A DNA stretch of 64,000 bases from Chryseobacterium sp. SN22 (GTDB lineage: Bacteria > Bacteroidota > Bacteroidia > Flavobacteriales > Weeksellaceae), in NCBI RefSeq assembly GCF_008329705.1, contig NZ_VTSX01000013.1, positions 62,001-126,000 on the forward strand. The letters run 5' to 3'. Position numbers and translations under genes: made by a program. The notes beneath the pieces were generated by a model. The model made no database searches and was not told the DNA's origin. It saw only the letters and a program-made list of their open reading frames with translations. Shown here piece by piece: positions 32,966-42,460 of this stretch (within the stretch, counting starts at the first letter, position 1; each line of letters begins with the position of its first letter).

Positions 32966-34996
32966 TCAAAAGTCAACCTTCACCCCAAACACAAAATTCC
33001 TTTTTGCCGCAGGATTGTAATAACGGTTTCCGAAAGCGTTGATATCAAAGCCCAGCACATAGTCTTCATTGTATACATTCTGGATCTGAAGAAATAAGTT
33101 CAGCCTTGTTTTATCCAGATCTACCGGAAAGCCAAAACGGATATTTCCGATCAGGTAGGCCTCCGACCATACTGAGTTGGCATCATTCAAAGGGATTTTT
33201 GAAGTATAAAAATGAGAATAGTCAACCGACAGTTTTCTGAAGAAAGTAAAGTTCAGCAAACTGTTGATGGTGGCTTCCGGTACTCCGGTAAGATCATTCC
33301 CGGAAAAATCATTTTCATTCTGCCGGTAATTTTTAAATTTAAAATCATAGAAACTTCCTGAAAACCTAAATTTGAACCGGCTCACAAAATCATTTCTTAA
33401 ATCAAAATTTTTAGATTCGAGCAATACTTCTATTCCTTTCTGAACCGTCTCTCCCGCATTCACAAAATATTCCTGCCCGGCTTTGTTCTGCCTTCTTACA
33501 ATGGCGTCTTTCATCCGGAAATCGAAGTAGCTTCCTTCAATAAAAATAGAATTTCCAAACTGTTTTCTAATGCCGGCTTCCCTGTTCCATCCGAATTCAG
33601 GCCTCAGATCTGCATTGAACTGCTGTGTCGAGGAGCGGATCTCTTCATTTGTCGGAGCAGAATTCCCCTTCCCAATTTTTCCACGTACGGAAAAACCTTT
33701 TCCCAGAAGATAAACGACGCCGAAATTCGGAAGCCACTGGTTTCTGAATCTTACTTTTCCATTTTCTTCCCGCGGATACTGCCGTTCCCAATGGTAGGCA
33801 TTTGAATTTAAACTGACGGAAATATCCGTAAACAGCCGTTCGCCAATATTCAGCTTTTGGGATAAAAAGTAAAATCCGGATGTATTTTTAAGCCGATCGA
33901 AATTCTGGGGCTTCCCTTCGATCCCTTTGTTATTATCATAATTTTTAACTAAAATATCATTGATGCCTCCTTCAAATCCCAGACGGTAAGCCAATGAAAC
34001 CGAATTCCAGTTTTTCTCATAATTAAAATGCGTCCTGAGGGCAACATTCTTTTCAAAACGGTTTTCAAAATTGGTAATGAACGGATTTTCAAAATCAACA
34101 TACGAACCTTGGACCATAACAAAGTGGGAAAATTCCGGGGTGATGTTGAATTCGTGTGAAAGGCCGGCCAGGAGCATCTTATTGCGGATGCCGGCATCCT
34201 GCTGTTTAGCGCCGGGCACTGTTTTTGTTGCCGGCCTGGCTTGTCTACGGTCGGCAGCCATCTGTTCCAGCGTCAGTCCGCCCGGCGTCTGGTAGTCGAG
34301 ATCGGAATACATCAGCATGGCTTTCAGCAGGCCTGTTTCGGAATATTTGAAATGATCTTTAATGAAAACCTGCTTCCTCTGAACTTTAGCCTGTTCCCGG
34401 TAAGAATCGGTCTGGTAATAGTTCTGAAAAACCTCGACAAAATGTTTTCCGAGCTGTTTTGAAAGATCGAAACTCTGGTTGAAAGTTCCGTAGCTCCCGG
34501 CCGAAAGGTTTGCTGAAATCTGATCTGACCTTTTTGTTTTCAAGAGAACAGTCCCTCCTGTAGCTGCTCCGTAATCCCCGCTTTCCGGGCCTTTATAAAT
34601 TTCCATCCGGTCGATAAGTTCCGGGGAGATCACATTAAAATAGGTATTTCCCGAAGCATCGGACAGAATAAAATCATCCAGATACACTTTGACATTCCGT
34701 ACGCCGAAAGGTGACCTCAACGTACTTCCACGCAATGAAATCCGGTAGCTGCCTGGTGAACGCTCCTCCATTCTCGCGCCAGCAATCTGGTTGATGGATT
34801 CGAGCATCCTTTCCGGCGGGTTCTGGATAAGCAAATTTTCGGAAACTACAGAAACAGATTTTGTAGAAGAGATAAAAGCCGTTGGTTTTTTGTAAGCATC
34901 AATACGGACTTCAGAAATCAGACCTATCGAGTCGTTCTGCTGAGCCAGCAGTATTGAAGCCGAAAACAAGGGAAGTAAAAAATAGAGTTTTGTCAT
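32966..34996 (-). CDS. TonB-dependent outer-membrane receptor
   Basis: 676 residues. A signal peptide (LYFLLPLFSASILLAQ) leads the plug domain (LIQNPPERMLESINQIAGAR; YRISLRGSTLRSPFGVRNVK; IDRMEIYKGPESGDYGAATGG) and a 22-strand barrel ending RNFVFGVKVDF, with the terminal aromatic. There is no CarboxypepD N-terminal extension and no SusD neighbour, so this is a FecA/BtuB-like receptor rather than a SusC. No cobalamin or Fur-type element was seen upstream. It is probably for a siderophore or another small chelate; substrate unknown. Confidence 0.88.
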   Translation of the reverse strand: MTKLYFLLPLFSASILLAQQNDSIGLISEVRIDAYKKPTAFISSTKSVSVVSENLLIQNPPERMLESINQIAGARMEERSPGSYRISLRGSTLRSPFGVRNVKVYLDDFILSDASGNTYFNVISPELIDRMEIYKGPESGDYGAATGGTVLLKTKRSDQISANLSAGSYGTFNQSFDLSKQLGKHFVEVFQNYYQTDSYREQAKVQRKQVFIKDHFKYSETGLLKAMLMYSDLDYQTPGGLTLEQMAADRRQARPATKTVPGAKQQDAGIRNKMLLAGLSHEFNITPEFSHFVMVQGSYVDFENPFITNFENRFEKNVALRTHFNYEKNWNSVSLAYRLGFEGGINDILVKNYDNNKGIEGKPQNFDRLKNTSGFYFLSQKLNIGERLFTDISVSLNSNAYHWERQYPREENGKVRFRNQWLPNFGVVYLLGKGFSVRGKIGKGNSAPTNEEIRSSTQQFNADLRPEFGWNREAGIRKQFGNSIFIEGSYFDFRMKDAIVRRQNKAGQEYFVNAGETVQKGIEVLLESKNFDLRNDFVSRFKFRFSGSFYDFKFKNYRQNENDFSGNDLTGVPEATINSLLNFTFFRKLSVDYSHFYTSKIPLNDANSVWSEAYLIGNIRFGFPVDLDKTRLNLFLQIQNVYNEDYVLGFDINAFGNRYYNPAAKRNFVFGVKVDF

Positions 34997-35154
34997 TGCC
35001 TGATGCTATGCAAAAACCGTACTTTCCTTTACAATAAGGGTATATTTAAACTAAAGTTTTTAATTTAATCTCAAAGAGTACGTATGTGTTTCAGAATTTT
35101 TAGGTTGATCTAAAGGAAACATTAATTGTTTAACAATACTCAGGTTAAATCTAA

Positions 35155-35187
35155 AGAAAAAAGCCCGGTAAAACACCGGACTCTTTA
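35155..35187 (-). terminator. Rho-independent terminator after the MFS gene
   Basis: On the minus strand, TCCGGTGTTTTACCGGGC forms a 6-7 bp stem followed by TTTTTTC, about 20 nt downstream of the MFS stop. Confidence 0.7.
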
Positions 35188-35208
35188 TTTAAAATTGTTT
35201 TCATTTCT

Positions 35209-36423
35209 TTAATGCGATTCTTTTTTATCTCCGATCATCCATGGAATAATATAGTAGAACGCGATTGCTGTTATTCCGAGAATAATTCCTGTGGCTGACC
35301 ATAAAAAGGTAAACCCGAAATGTTCTGCTACAAAAGTCCCCAGCGAAGGGATGATGATGAATGAAAGTGAAAAAGCAATTCCCAGCAATCCCATATAAGC
35401 GCCTTTATTATGGGTTCCCGAACGGAGCGACGTAATAGTAGCCATAAACGGAAGTGCCCAGATCTCTCCAAGACTCAGAATGGTAATAGAAACTACGAGG
35501 ATCCATATAGAAGTTCCTGCCGCCAGCATTCCAAAGGAAACGGCACAGAAAAGCGTTCCCAGCAGCATGGTGGTTTTCAGATTCAGGTATCTTTCGGCAA
35601 TCTGTACCAGAATCATTTCCATGATGACAACAATCACTCCGCTGAATCCCAGGATATAGCCTATTTTCTCCGCAGAAAGGCGGGCTTCCTGCTTGTAGAA
35701 GATGGTGAGTGTATTCAATATCTGAAAAAAACATACGGAAAACAGGAAACAGGCTGCTGCGAAAAGAATAAACCTTGAATCTTTATAAGGAGACACCGCC
35801 TTATCAGACATTGCCCGGTCAGACTTTTCCTTGTTTCTGTAGCTTCGGTTCCTGAAAAAGAAAACATAGGTTAATCCCGCCAGCAAAGCACCCACAGCAT
35901 TGGAATAAAACAGGAAATCATACGAAATCGCAGCTAAAATCCCACCCAGCGCAGGGCCTACGGAAAACCCCAGGTTGACGGCCATGCGGTTCAGTGAAAA
36001 TGCCCGCGTAATGTTTCCGGGCTTGGCATATTTGGAAACCGCGACAGAATTGGCTGGCCGGAAAGCTTCACTGATGGAGCTCTGGATAAAAATAATCGCC
36101 GCTAACCCGACCTCGGTATGAAAAAGAGGAATCAGGCAAAACATGGGAACACTCAGGAACAGGCTCATACTCTGCACCTTGAATTCTCCGATTCTATCCG
36201 TAATCATTCCTCCGATCCAGGAACCGATTACCGAACCGATTCCGAAAAAGCTGAGAACGATTCCGGCACTTTTAATGTCAAATTTCAAATGATCGGTCAT
36301 GTACACGCCCAGAAAAGGCAGTACCATGGAACCCGACCGGTTAATCAGCATCACCAGTGCAAGCATCCAGCTTTCCACTGAGAGCCCTTTGAATGAATTG
36401 ATATATATTTTTAATAGTTTCAC
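35209..36423 (-). CDS. MFS transporter
   Basis: About 404 residues from GTG at 36423 (VKLLKIYINSFKGLS). An ATG at 36471 adds 16 residues that look like translated A/T-rich leader, so I prefer GTG, but this is unresolved. It has twelve hydrophobic helices. The loop 2-3 motif GGMITDRIGEFKVQ is the MFS motif A, and NRMAVNLGFSVGPALGGILA matches the MdtG/YdeE-like drug-efflux group. The C-terminal half repeats the pattern. It is preceded by a terminator and glnS, and followed by a terminator, so it is monocistronic. Substrate unknown. Confidence 0.85.
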   Translation of the reverse strand: MKLLKIYINSFKGLSVESWMLALVMLINRSGSMVLPFLGVYMTDHLKFDIKSAGIVLSFFGIGSVIGSWIGGMITDRIGEFKVQSMSLFLSVPMFCLIPLFHTEVGLAAIIFIQSSISEAFRPANSVAVSKYAKPGNITRAFSLNRMAVNLGFSVGPALGGILAAISYDFLFYSNAVGALLAGLTYVFFFRNRSYRNKEKSDRAMSDKAVSPYKDSRFILFAAACFLFSVCFFQILNTLTIFYKQEARLSAEKIGYILGFSGVIVVIMEMILVQIAERYLNLKTTMLLGTLFCAVSFGMLAAGTSIWILVVSITILSLGEIWALPFMATITSLRSGTHNKGAYMGLLGIAFSLSFIIIPSLGTFVAEHFGFTFLWSATGIILGITAIAFYYIIPWMIGDKKESH

Positions 36424-36556
36424 AATTTTGATTTTATATTTATTATTAAAAATAAGCCATCGCCACTCCATTTTAAAACACAGACAGCACTACCTTTTTT
36501 ACAATCGTACCACTGTTATTGGTAAGAATATGAGTGTTATTAGTGTTTAAAAACAA

Positions 36557-36584
36557 AAACAGGACTTAAGATTAAGCCCTGTTT
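36557..36584 (-). terminator. Rho-independent terminator after glnS
   Basis: AAACAGG...CTTAA...TTAAG...CCTGTTT inverted repeat followed on the minus strand by TTTGTTTTT, 25 nt after the glnS stop. Confidence 0.7.
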
Positions 36585-36608
36585 CATTTATATAGTATCA
36601 ATAAATTT

Positions 36609-38282
36609 CTACTCCGGCTTATAAGAGTCTTTTAAGGTCACTGTTCTGTTGAATACAAAATTTGTATCCGTAGAATCCTGATCTTTCGTAAAATAGCCAA
36701 TTCTCTGGAACTGAAGCGGCTCTCCCACAGCTACATCTTTTAAGTTTGGCTCGGCAAATCCCTGTACGGTTGTTACGGATGCCGGATTAATGAAATCCAG
36801 GAAATCCACGTCTTTTTCGGCGTCCGGCTGCTCCACCGTGAACAATCTGTCGTAGTTTCTGATTTCCACAGGAATGGCATGTTTTGCAGATACCCAGTGA
36901 ATGGTTCCTTTTACTTTTCTCAAACTTTCCTCCGTACCGCTTCCCGATTTGGATTTTTCATCGTAGGTCGCATAAATGGTCGTGATGTTTCCGTTTTCGT
37001 CTTTTTCTACCCTTTCTCCTTTAATGATATACGCAGACTTCAGACGCACTTCACCACCTAATTTCAGTCTGAAAAATTTATTATTGGCTTCTTCTTTGAA
37101 GTCCTCACGCTCAATATATAATTCTCTGGAGAACGGAATTTCCCTTGTTCCTGCATTTTCCTGCTCCGGGTTGTTTTCGGTTTCCAGCCATTCTTCCTGA
37201 CCTTCAGGATAATTTTCAATGATTAATTTCACAGGATCCACTACGGTCATCACCCTTTTGGCTACTTTGTTCAGGTCTTCACGGACACAGAATTCCAGCA
37301 GCTGAAGCTCAATCAGGTTTTCTCTTTTGGCAACCCCTACTTTTTCGATAAAATTCCTGATCGAAGCCGGCGTAAACCCTTTTCTTCTCATTCCGGAAAT
37401 GGTAGGCATTCTCGGATCATCCCAGCCGTTCACTGCCTTTTCAGCAATCAGCCTCTGCAGTTTTCTTTTGGATGTAATCATATAAGAAACGTTCATCCTG
37501 GCAAATTCCCTTTGCTTGTTCTTCACATTTCCTTCTTCATACACCTGATCCAGGTACCAGTTGTACAACGGTCTGTGGTTTTCAAACTCCAGGGAACACA
37601 GCGAGTGCGAAATCTGTTCGATATAATCGGATTCCCCATGTGCCCAGTCATACATCGGGTAAATCTTCCATTCCGTTCCTGTTCTGTGGTGCGGCCTTTT
37701 CAAAATTCTGTACATCACCGGATCACGCATGTTCATGTTCGGTGACGTCATATCGATTTTAGCCCGAAGCGACATTGCCCCTTCTTCAAATTCTCCGCTC
37801 CTCATTCTCTCAAAAAGATCAAGAGATTCTTCAACGGGACGGTTTCTGTACGGAGATTCCACCCCCGGTTCCGTAGGATTTTTTCTTTGTTCGGTAATCA
37901 CTTCGGAAGGCTGCTCGTCTACATACGCTTTTCCTTCTTTGATAAGCTGGACCGCCCAATCATAAAGCTGCTGGAAGTAATCGGAGGCGTACAATACTTT
38001 ATCCCATTTGAAACCCAACCATTCAACGTCTTTCATAATAGAATCCACGAATTCCTGTTCTTCTTTCTCAGGATTCGTATCGTCGAAACGAAGGTTTACG
38101 GGAGCATTGTATTTTTCACCCAAACCGAAGTTGATGCAGATGGCTTTGGTATGGCCTACATGCAGATAGCCGTTTGGTTCAGGCGGAAAACGGAAACGGA
38201 TCTGATCTCTTTTCAGTCCGTTTGCCAAATCATCTTCGATAATTTGCTCAATAAAATTGAGTGATTTTTTTTCTTCTTCCAT
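36609..38282 (-). CDS. glnS: Glutaminyl-tRNA synthetase
   Basis: 557 residues from the ATG at 38282 (MEEEKKSLNFIEQ); the longer frame is not needed. It is a class I synthetase: RFPPEPNGYLHVGHTKAICIN (HIGH motif HVGH at 41-44) is diagnostic for GlnRS, DDTNPEKEEQEFVDSI follows, and the KMSKS-equivalent is ITSKRKLQRL. The C-terminal anticodon-binding beta-barrels are complete (to KDSYKPE). It charges tRNA-Gln directly, consistent with the direct pathway. A -7 box TAAATTTG lies upstream. Confidence 0.95.
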   Translation of the reverse strand: MEEEKKSLNFIEQIIEDDLANGLKRDQIRFRFPPEPNGYLHVGHTKAICINFGLGEKYNAPVNLRFDDTNPEKEEQEFVDSIMKDVEWLGFKWDKVLYASDYFQQLYDWAVQLIKEGKAYVDEQPSEVITEQRKNPTEPGVESPYRNRPVEESLDLFERMRSGEFEEGAMSLRAKIDMTSPNMNMRDPVMYRILKRPHHRTGTEWKIYPMYDWAHGESDYIEQISHSLCSLEFENHRPLYNWYLDQVYEEGNVKNKQREFARMNVSYMITSKRKLQRLIAEKAVNGWDDPRMPTISGMRRKGFTPASIRNFIEKVGVAKRENLIELQLLEFCVREDLNKVAKRVMTVVDPVKLIIENYPEGQEEWLETENNPEQENAGTREIPFSRELYIEREDFKEEANNKFFRLKLGGEVRLKSAYIIKGERVEKDENGNITTIYATYDEKSKSGSGTEESLRKVKGTIHWVSAKHAIPVEIRNYDRLFTVEQPDAEKDVDFLDFINPASVTTVQGFAEPNLKDVAVGEPLQFQRIGYFTKDQDSTDTNFVFNRTVTLKDSYKPE

Positions 38283-38321
38283 TAAAATTCGCTTTAAGAT
38301 GCCGTGTATCACGACAATTTG

Positions 38322-38329
38322 CAAATTTA
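38322..38329 (-). promoter_or_regulatory. -7 promoter element of glnS
   Basis: TAAATTTG on the minus strand is an exact TAnnTTTG match, about 40 nt before the glnS ATG. Confidence 0.45.
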
Positions 38330-38442
38330 GGAAAATTAAAGGTTTTACCCAAGTAGTAATTTTACGATGATTAAATGATTCCGGTACATTATTTTTCTTA
38401 ATTTAGGCTAGCTAAAAACCTTTACTCAAATTAGATATCAAC

Positions 38443-39573
38443 ATGGCTGTCTATATCCTCAGCAATAGAAAAATCGTCCGTCATAAAGGCGAAAGAGCCG
38501 ACTCTTTTTCCAACGATGAATATTCAATTCCCAATTTCAGAATTGCCAGATGCGACTTTGAAGATTACCAGGAACCTACTGAGGCAGCACGGAAGAAGAA
38601 AGATTATACCAACCGGAATATTTTAGAGTATACCCTTTTCTCGGAACCTGAAAAGCAGGGCTATCAGGAAGTACTGGACGTGCTGCTGGCTGAAAAAAGA
38701 ATTAAGGAATCCCCATTAACGGCAGACAACCTGGGCGGAACCCAGAGAATGTTCTATGAACTTTACAAAAATAGGTCTTCCACAAAAGACAGGAGTGATG
38801 TAATGATCTTCATTCATGGGTACGCTTACGATTTTGATGATGAATTAAAAGCCATCGCCGCTCTAAAAAAAATCTTTATCGATCATCCGGCATCGCCTGT
38901 AGAACATATCCTTTTTATCAGCTGGCCGGCTTCAGGCAGCATCGTTCCGCTGACGTATTTTGATGATAAAGCGTCCAGCATCAACTCCGGAACTTCACTG
39001 ATGCGGCTTTTTTATTTTTACACCCAGTTTCTGAAAGATGTTTTCTCGAACCGCGATCTGGCTCCCTGCAACCAGCGGATTCATATCATGGCCCACTCTA
39101 TGGGAAACCGCGTGCTTCAGAGCATGCTGTACAGTTTAAAAAAGGAAAATATCCTGCGCGTGATCGATCAGGTCTTATTGCTGAATTCGGATGTGAGCTA
39201 TAAGGTCTTTGAAGATTCGGAGGATTCTTTCAGTAAACTTCCTCTGTTGGCGAACCGGGTTTCCATTTACCTGAACAGGAAAGATTTGATTCTCGGCGTT
39301 TCCCAGTTCACCAAAAATATCCTGACGCCAAGACTTGGAAAAAACGGGCCAAGCAATATTGAGCACTTAAAAGATATCGTTTCCATCATCGACTGTACTT
39401 TCGTGGAAGATGACATTCTGGATTCTTTCAAATTTGAGGCCGGAAACCATTGGGGTTATCTTTCCAGCTCGATGGTTCAGAACGACATTTTCCAGAATCT
39501 TAACGGAATCGACCGGAATCTCATCACCAACAGAATAAAAAATAACGACTATACATTTACAATAAACTATTAG
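38443..39573 (+). CDS. Alpha/beta hydrolase (DUF900 type)
   Basis: 376 residues. The core alpha/beta-hydrolase fold includes VMIFIHGYAYDFDDEL (oxyanion HG at 125-126), LFISWPASGSIVPLTYFDD, and the nucleophile elbow IHIMAHSMGNRV with Ser219 (AHSMGN 217-222). A late GNHWGY supplies a candidate catalytic His. The IHGY...WPA...AHSMGNR combination is DUF900. The first 115 residues are an uncharacterised N-terminal domain (MAVYILSNRKIVRHKGERAD). No signal peptide. Substrate unknown. Confidence 0.8.
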   Translation: MAVYILSNRKIVRHKGERADSFSNDEYSIPNFRIARCDFEDYQEPTEAARKKKDYTNRNILEYTLFSEPEKQGYQEVLDVLLAEKRIKESPLTADNLGGTQRMFYELYKNRSSTKDRSDVMIFIHGYAYDFDDELKAIAALKKIFIDHPASPVEHILFISWPASGSIVPLTYFDDKASSINSGTSLMRLFYFYTQFLKDVFSNRDLAPCNQRIHIMAHSMGNRVLQSMLYSLKKENILRVIDQVLLLNSDVSYKVFEDSEDSFSKLPLLANRVSIYLNRKDLILGVSQFTKNILTPRLGKNGPSNIEHLKDIVSIIDCTFVEDDILDSFKFEAGNHWGYLSSSMVQNDIFQNLNGIDRNLITNRIKNNDYTFTINY

Positions 39574-39694
39574 CAAGCGGCTTTCATCAGAATAGTAAAT
39601 ATCACCAATTGTTGATAAATTATGGTACCATAGTATGGCATAGAGATTGTAAGCTCACTCACTATAAACATCAGGGAAAGACAAAATTTATATC

Positions 39695-39772
39695 ATGGAA
39701 AAAGTAAGAACCAGGTTTTCTTCTTTGTTACAATACATTAAGAAAGCAATTTTCATAAAAGACGTGATTTAA
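39695..39772 (+). CDS. Possible 25-residue cationic peptide
   Basis: The frame MEKVRTRFSSLLQYIKKAIF + IKDVI, followed by TAA, is basic at the N-terminus and hydrophobic at the C-terminus. It lies in the 370-nt gap before the bacteriocin-like gene. A weak upstream TTG / TAGAGATTG arrangement could be a promoter. There is no conservation evidence, and chance is a fair explanation. Confidence 0.2.
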   Translation: MEKVRTRFSSLLQYIKKAIFIKDVI

Positions 39773-39942
39773 TAGGAGCTTATTAAGTTTAAAATACAAG
39801 CGATTTATATTAGTTATAGTAAATAGCAGTTTTTTAATTAAATAACTATATAATTTTAATATCTGTTAAATACGTTGAATTCTTTGCAAATATCCAAAAA
39901 GATTTTCATATTTACATCACCAATCAATAAATTGAATGTTCT

Positions 39943-40110
39943 ATGAAAAATCTAAAAAAAATCAAAAGAGAAGAATTAAAAGCAATTAAAGGAGGTAGAC
40001 CTCCTCTTGGATGCAATAGCTGGAATAATACGGCCATGTGTTGCAGGTCGTGGGATCCTGATTATTGTGGTAAGACAACTTGCCCTGACTCACCTCCTCC
40101 CGCATGCTAA
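39943..40110 (+). CDS. Bacteriocin-like peptide precursor with double-glycine leader
   Basis: A 55-residue precursor. The leader MKNLKKIKREELKAIKGG ends in the Gly-Gly site used by C39-peptidase ABC exporters and is typical of the bacteriocin-like peptide families of Chryseobacterium (K-K-I-x-R-x-x-L-K-x-I-x-G-G). The 37-residue core RPPLGCNSWNNTAMCCRSWD, then PDYCGKTTCPDSPPPAC, is proline-rich with six cysteines (24, 33, 34, 42, 47, 55), suggesting three disulfides. No exporter, maturase or immunity gene is adjacent. It may be secreted or used in signalling; the activity is inferred. Confidence 0.8.
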   Translation: MKNLKKIKREELKAIKGGRPPLGCNSWNNTAMCCRSWDPDYCGKTTCPDSPPPAC

Positions 40111-40124
40111 TGAATTCTTCTCGT

Positions 40125-41129
40125 TTACGTTCTGAACCATAACAATTCACCTTGGAGGTTGAGATGCGATTCAAAATTATTCACAAATAAAGCTCCGGTT
40201 CCCAATCCTTGCGGCATGGGGCTTTTTTTTGTAAAAGTATATTGGGCAATGGCATTCAGACCGATATTGCTTTCCAGTGCGGAAGTAATCCACCATCCGA
40301 TCTTTTGTTCTTCAGCCAAGGAAATCCATTCATCCGAACCCTTAAAGCCTCCAATAAGAGCAGGCTTTAAAATGACATATTGCGGCTTTACGGTTTCCAG
40401 CAGTTTTTTCTTTTCATTAAAATCCGTAATTCCTATCAACTCTTCGTCTAGCGCGATTGGCGTCGGCGTTTCTGCACTCAATTCAGCCATATCTGTTATA
40501 CTTCCCGCTTTGATCGGCTGTTCAATGGAATGAATCTGTAAATCTGCCAGCTGTTGCAGAACGGTTTTAGCTTCATCTTTATTAAATCCGCCATTGGCAT
40601 CCACGCGCAGTTCCAGGATTTCCTGTGAGAATTTTTGCCTTAGTTTTTTCAGAATTTCATGTTCCGATTTCCAGTTTACTCCGATCTTTAATTTAATACA
40701 ATGAAATCCCTGATCCAGCTTGTCGCGGATCTGCTCCTCCATATAATCAATACTGCCCATCCAAATCAGTCCATTAATGACAATCGGCGATCTGCCTTCC
40801 GTAAATTCACTTGGAAAATAAACAGGTCCGCCATGTTTCAGGTTCAGCATGGCCTGCTCGTACCCGAACCAGATGGAGGGAAAATCTTTTAAGTGCGTTT
40901 TTAAAAATTCATGATCATTCTGAATATTTTTGCACAGCCACTGAAGCTTTTCTTCGTAATCCGGCCGGTCATCAAAACTCAGTCCCCTGAAAACAGCGCA
41001 TTCTCCCGTCCCTTTTTTCCCGTTTTCCGAAACTTCGAGGATAAAGGTTTCCTTTTCATACAAAACGCCGCGAGATGTTCCACTCGGGCGTTTGAATTCC
41101 AATACATATCTGAAATATTCTGCTCTCAT
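40125..41129 (-). CDS. menC: o-Succinylbenzoate synthase MenC
   Basis: 334 residues, enolase superfamily. The active site is complete: K146-x-K148 in HCIKLKIGV, D177 in LRVDANGGF, E203 in SIEQP, D228 in ALDEE, and K255 in YVILKPALIGG. It dehydrates SHCHC to o-succinylbenzoate in menaquinone synthesis. Its ATG shares one base with the fbp stop (TAATG at 41129). An odd metabolic partner (gluconeogenesis with menaquinone) is therefore translationally coupled. menF and a likely DHNA-CoA thioesterase are 26 kb away. Confidence 0.92.
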   Translation of the reverse strand: MRAEYFRYVLEFKRPSGTSRGVLYEKETFILEVSENGKKGTGECAVFRGLSFDDRPDYEEKLQWLCKNIQNDHEFLKTHLKDFPSIWFGYEQAMLNLKHGGPVYFPSEFTEGRSPIVINGLIWMGSIDYMEEQIRDKLDQGFHCIKLKIGVNWKSEHEILKKLRQKFSQEILELRVDANGGFNKDEAKTVLQQLADLQIHSIEQPIKAGSITDMAELSAETPTPIALDEELIGITDFNEKKKLLETVKPQYVILKPALIGGFKGSDEWISLAEEQKIGWWITSALESNIGLNAIAQYTFTKKSPMPQGLGTGALFVNNFESHLNLQGELLWFRT

Positions 41130-42145
41130 TATTTTACACTGTCGATTCGCATAAATTCTTCCGCTTTTTCCACCATATCAATGCTTCCGCAGAAAAAAGG
41201 AATCCTTTGGTGAAGCTCAGTCGGTTCTATCTCCAGAATTCTCCTGAAACCATCAGTTGCTTTTCCTCCAGCCTGCTCAGTAATAAAAGCTACAGGGTTA
41301 CATTCATATAAAAGTCTTAGTTTTCCGTTCGGAGCCTGCGAATAAGAAGGATAAATATAGATCCCGCCCTTCAGCATATTCCTGTGGAAATCGGCAACCA
41401 GCGAACCGATATATCTTGAAGTATACGGCCGGTCCCCTTCTTCCATCTGGCAATATTTGAGATAATTTTTTACGCCCTGTGGAAACTTAATGTAGTTTCC
41501 TTCATTGATAGAATAAATTTTCCCGGTTTTCGGAAAAGTCATGTTCGGATGGGAAAGGTAATAGGTTCCCAAAGAAGGGTCCAGCGTAAAACCGTTCACT
41601 CCGTTTCCTGTGGTATAAACAATCATGGTAGACGAACCGTAGATGATATATCCTGCTGCAATCTGATTGACCCCTTTTTGTAGAAAGTCCTCCAGCTGCA
41701 CCGGAGTTCCCGGCTCGGTAACCCTTCTGTAAATAGAAAAAATAGTTCCGACAGAAACATTCACATCAATATTTGAAGATCCGTCCAAAGGATCAATTAG
41801 CACGACATATTTGCTTAAGTGTCCGTTTTCCCCGCATTTAATGTCAATAAAATCATCATTTTCTTCAGAAGCAATTCCGCAGACAACCTCACGCTGAGAC
41901 AGAGCCGTAATAAAGATTTCATTCGCGATCACATCCAGTTTCTGCTGCTCCTCCCCCTGAATATTCTGGTTGCCGGCATCACCGGCGATATCTACGATTC
42001 CTGCTTTATTTACTTCTCTGTTTACCACTTTAGAAGCCAGTCTTATTGCGCTCAGCAGTCGGGAAAATTCTCCGGTTGAATACTGGAAATCATCCTGCTT
42101 CTCAATAAGGAACTCCCCTAAAGTCTGTAATGGTTGCTGTGACAT
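41129..42145 (-). CDS. fbp: Fructose-1,6-bisphosphatase, class I
   Basis: 338 residues. Key motifs: [30 protein letters not shown] (the metal-binding DPLDGSSN), [36 protein letters not shown] and [18 protein letters not shown]. These are the class I signatures. It converts fructose-1,6-bisphosphate to fructose-6-phosphate in gluconeogenesis and is metal dependent. It precedes menC with a one-base stop/start overlap. The 315-nt gap to lysC holds the divergent promoter region; I see no other gene there. Confidence 0.93.
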   Translation of the reverse strand: MSQQPLQTLGEFLIEKQDDFQYSTGEFSRLLSAIRLASKVVNREVNKAGIVDIAGDAGNQNIQGEEQQKLDVIANEIFITALSQREVVCGIASEENDDFIDIKCGENGHLSKYVVLIDPLDGSSNIDVNVSVGTIFSIYRRVTEPGTPVQLEDFLQKGVNQIAAGYIIYGSSTMIVYTTGNGVNGFTLDPSLGTYYLSHPNMTFPKTGKIYSINEGNYIKFPQGVKNYLKYCQMEEGDRPYTSRYIGSLVADFHRNMLKGGIYIYPSYSQAPNGKLRLLYECNPVAFITEQAGGKATDGFRRILEIEPTELHQRIPFFCGSIDMVEKAEEFMRIDSVK

Positions 42146-42396
42146 ATTTTTCTTTTTACGATTTCCTCAAATTTCGTAAAATTTATCACAATTTAAAAGA
42201 ATTATTAATAAAAGCCCCTAATACCCTGTCTGTAAACTATATAAACATTTACATCAGCCTAAAAAGTAAACCTTATCATAAAAATCCTTTCCCTTTTTAG
42301 TGATGCAGGATGAATAATTGACTGCTGTTATTAATTTTTAATAAAATCTTAAGGCTGTGAAATTCATGGGCTATTTCATATCTCGTTGTAAATTTA

Positions 42397-42404
42397 TAAT
42401 TTTG
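42397..42404 (+). promoter_or_regulatory. -7 promoter element of the aspartate kinase gene
   Basis: TAATTTTG matches TAnnTTTG. It lies 56 nt before the ATG at 42461, in the fbp-lysC divergent gap, where no other gene or structure is evident. Confidence 0.45.
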
Positions 42405-42460
42405 AGCCCCGTAAAATATTCCCATAATTTTTATCTAACAATTTTATTATTAACAAATTA

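Noticed and set aside
32966..34996. TonB receptor as the target of the cobalamin riboswitch
   Set aside because: It is 27 kb away and on the other strand; no riboswitch or B12 box is seen upstream of it.
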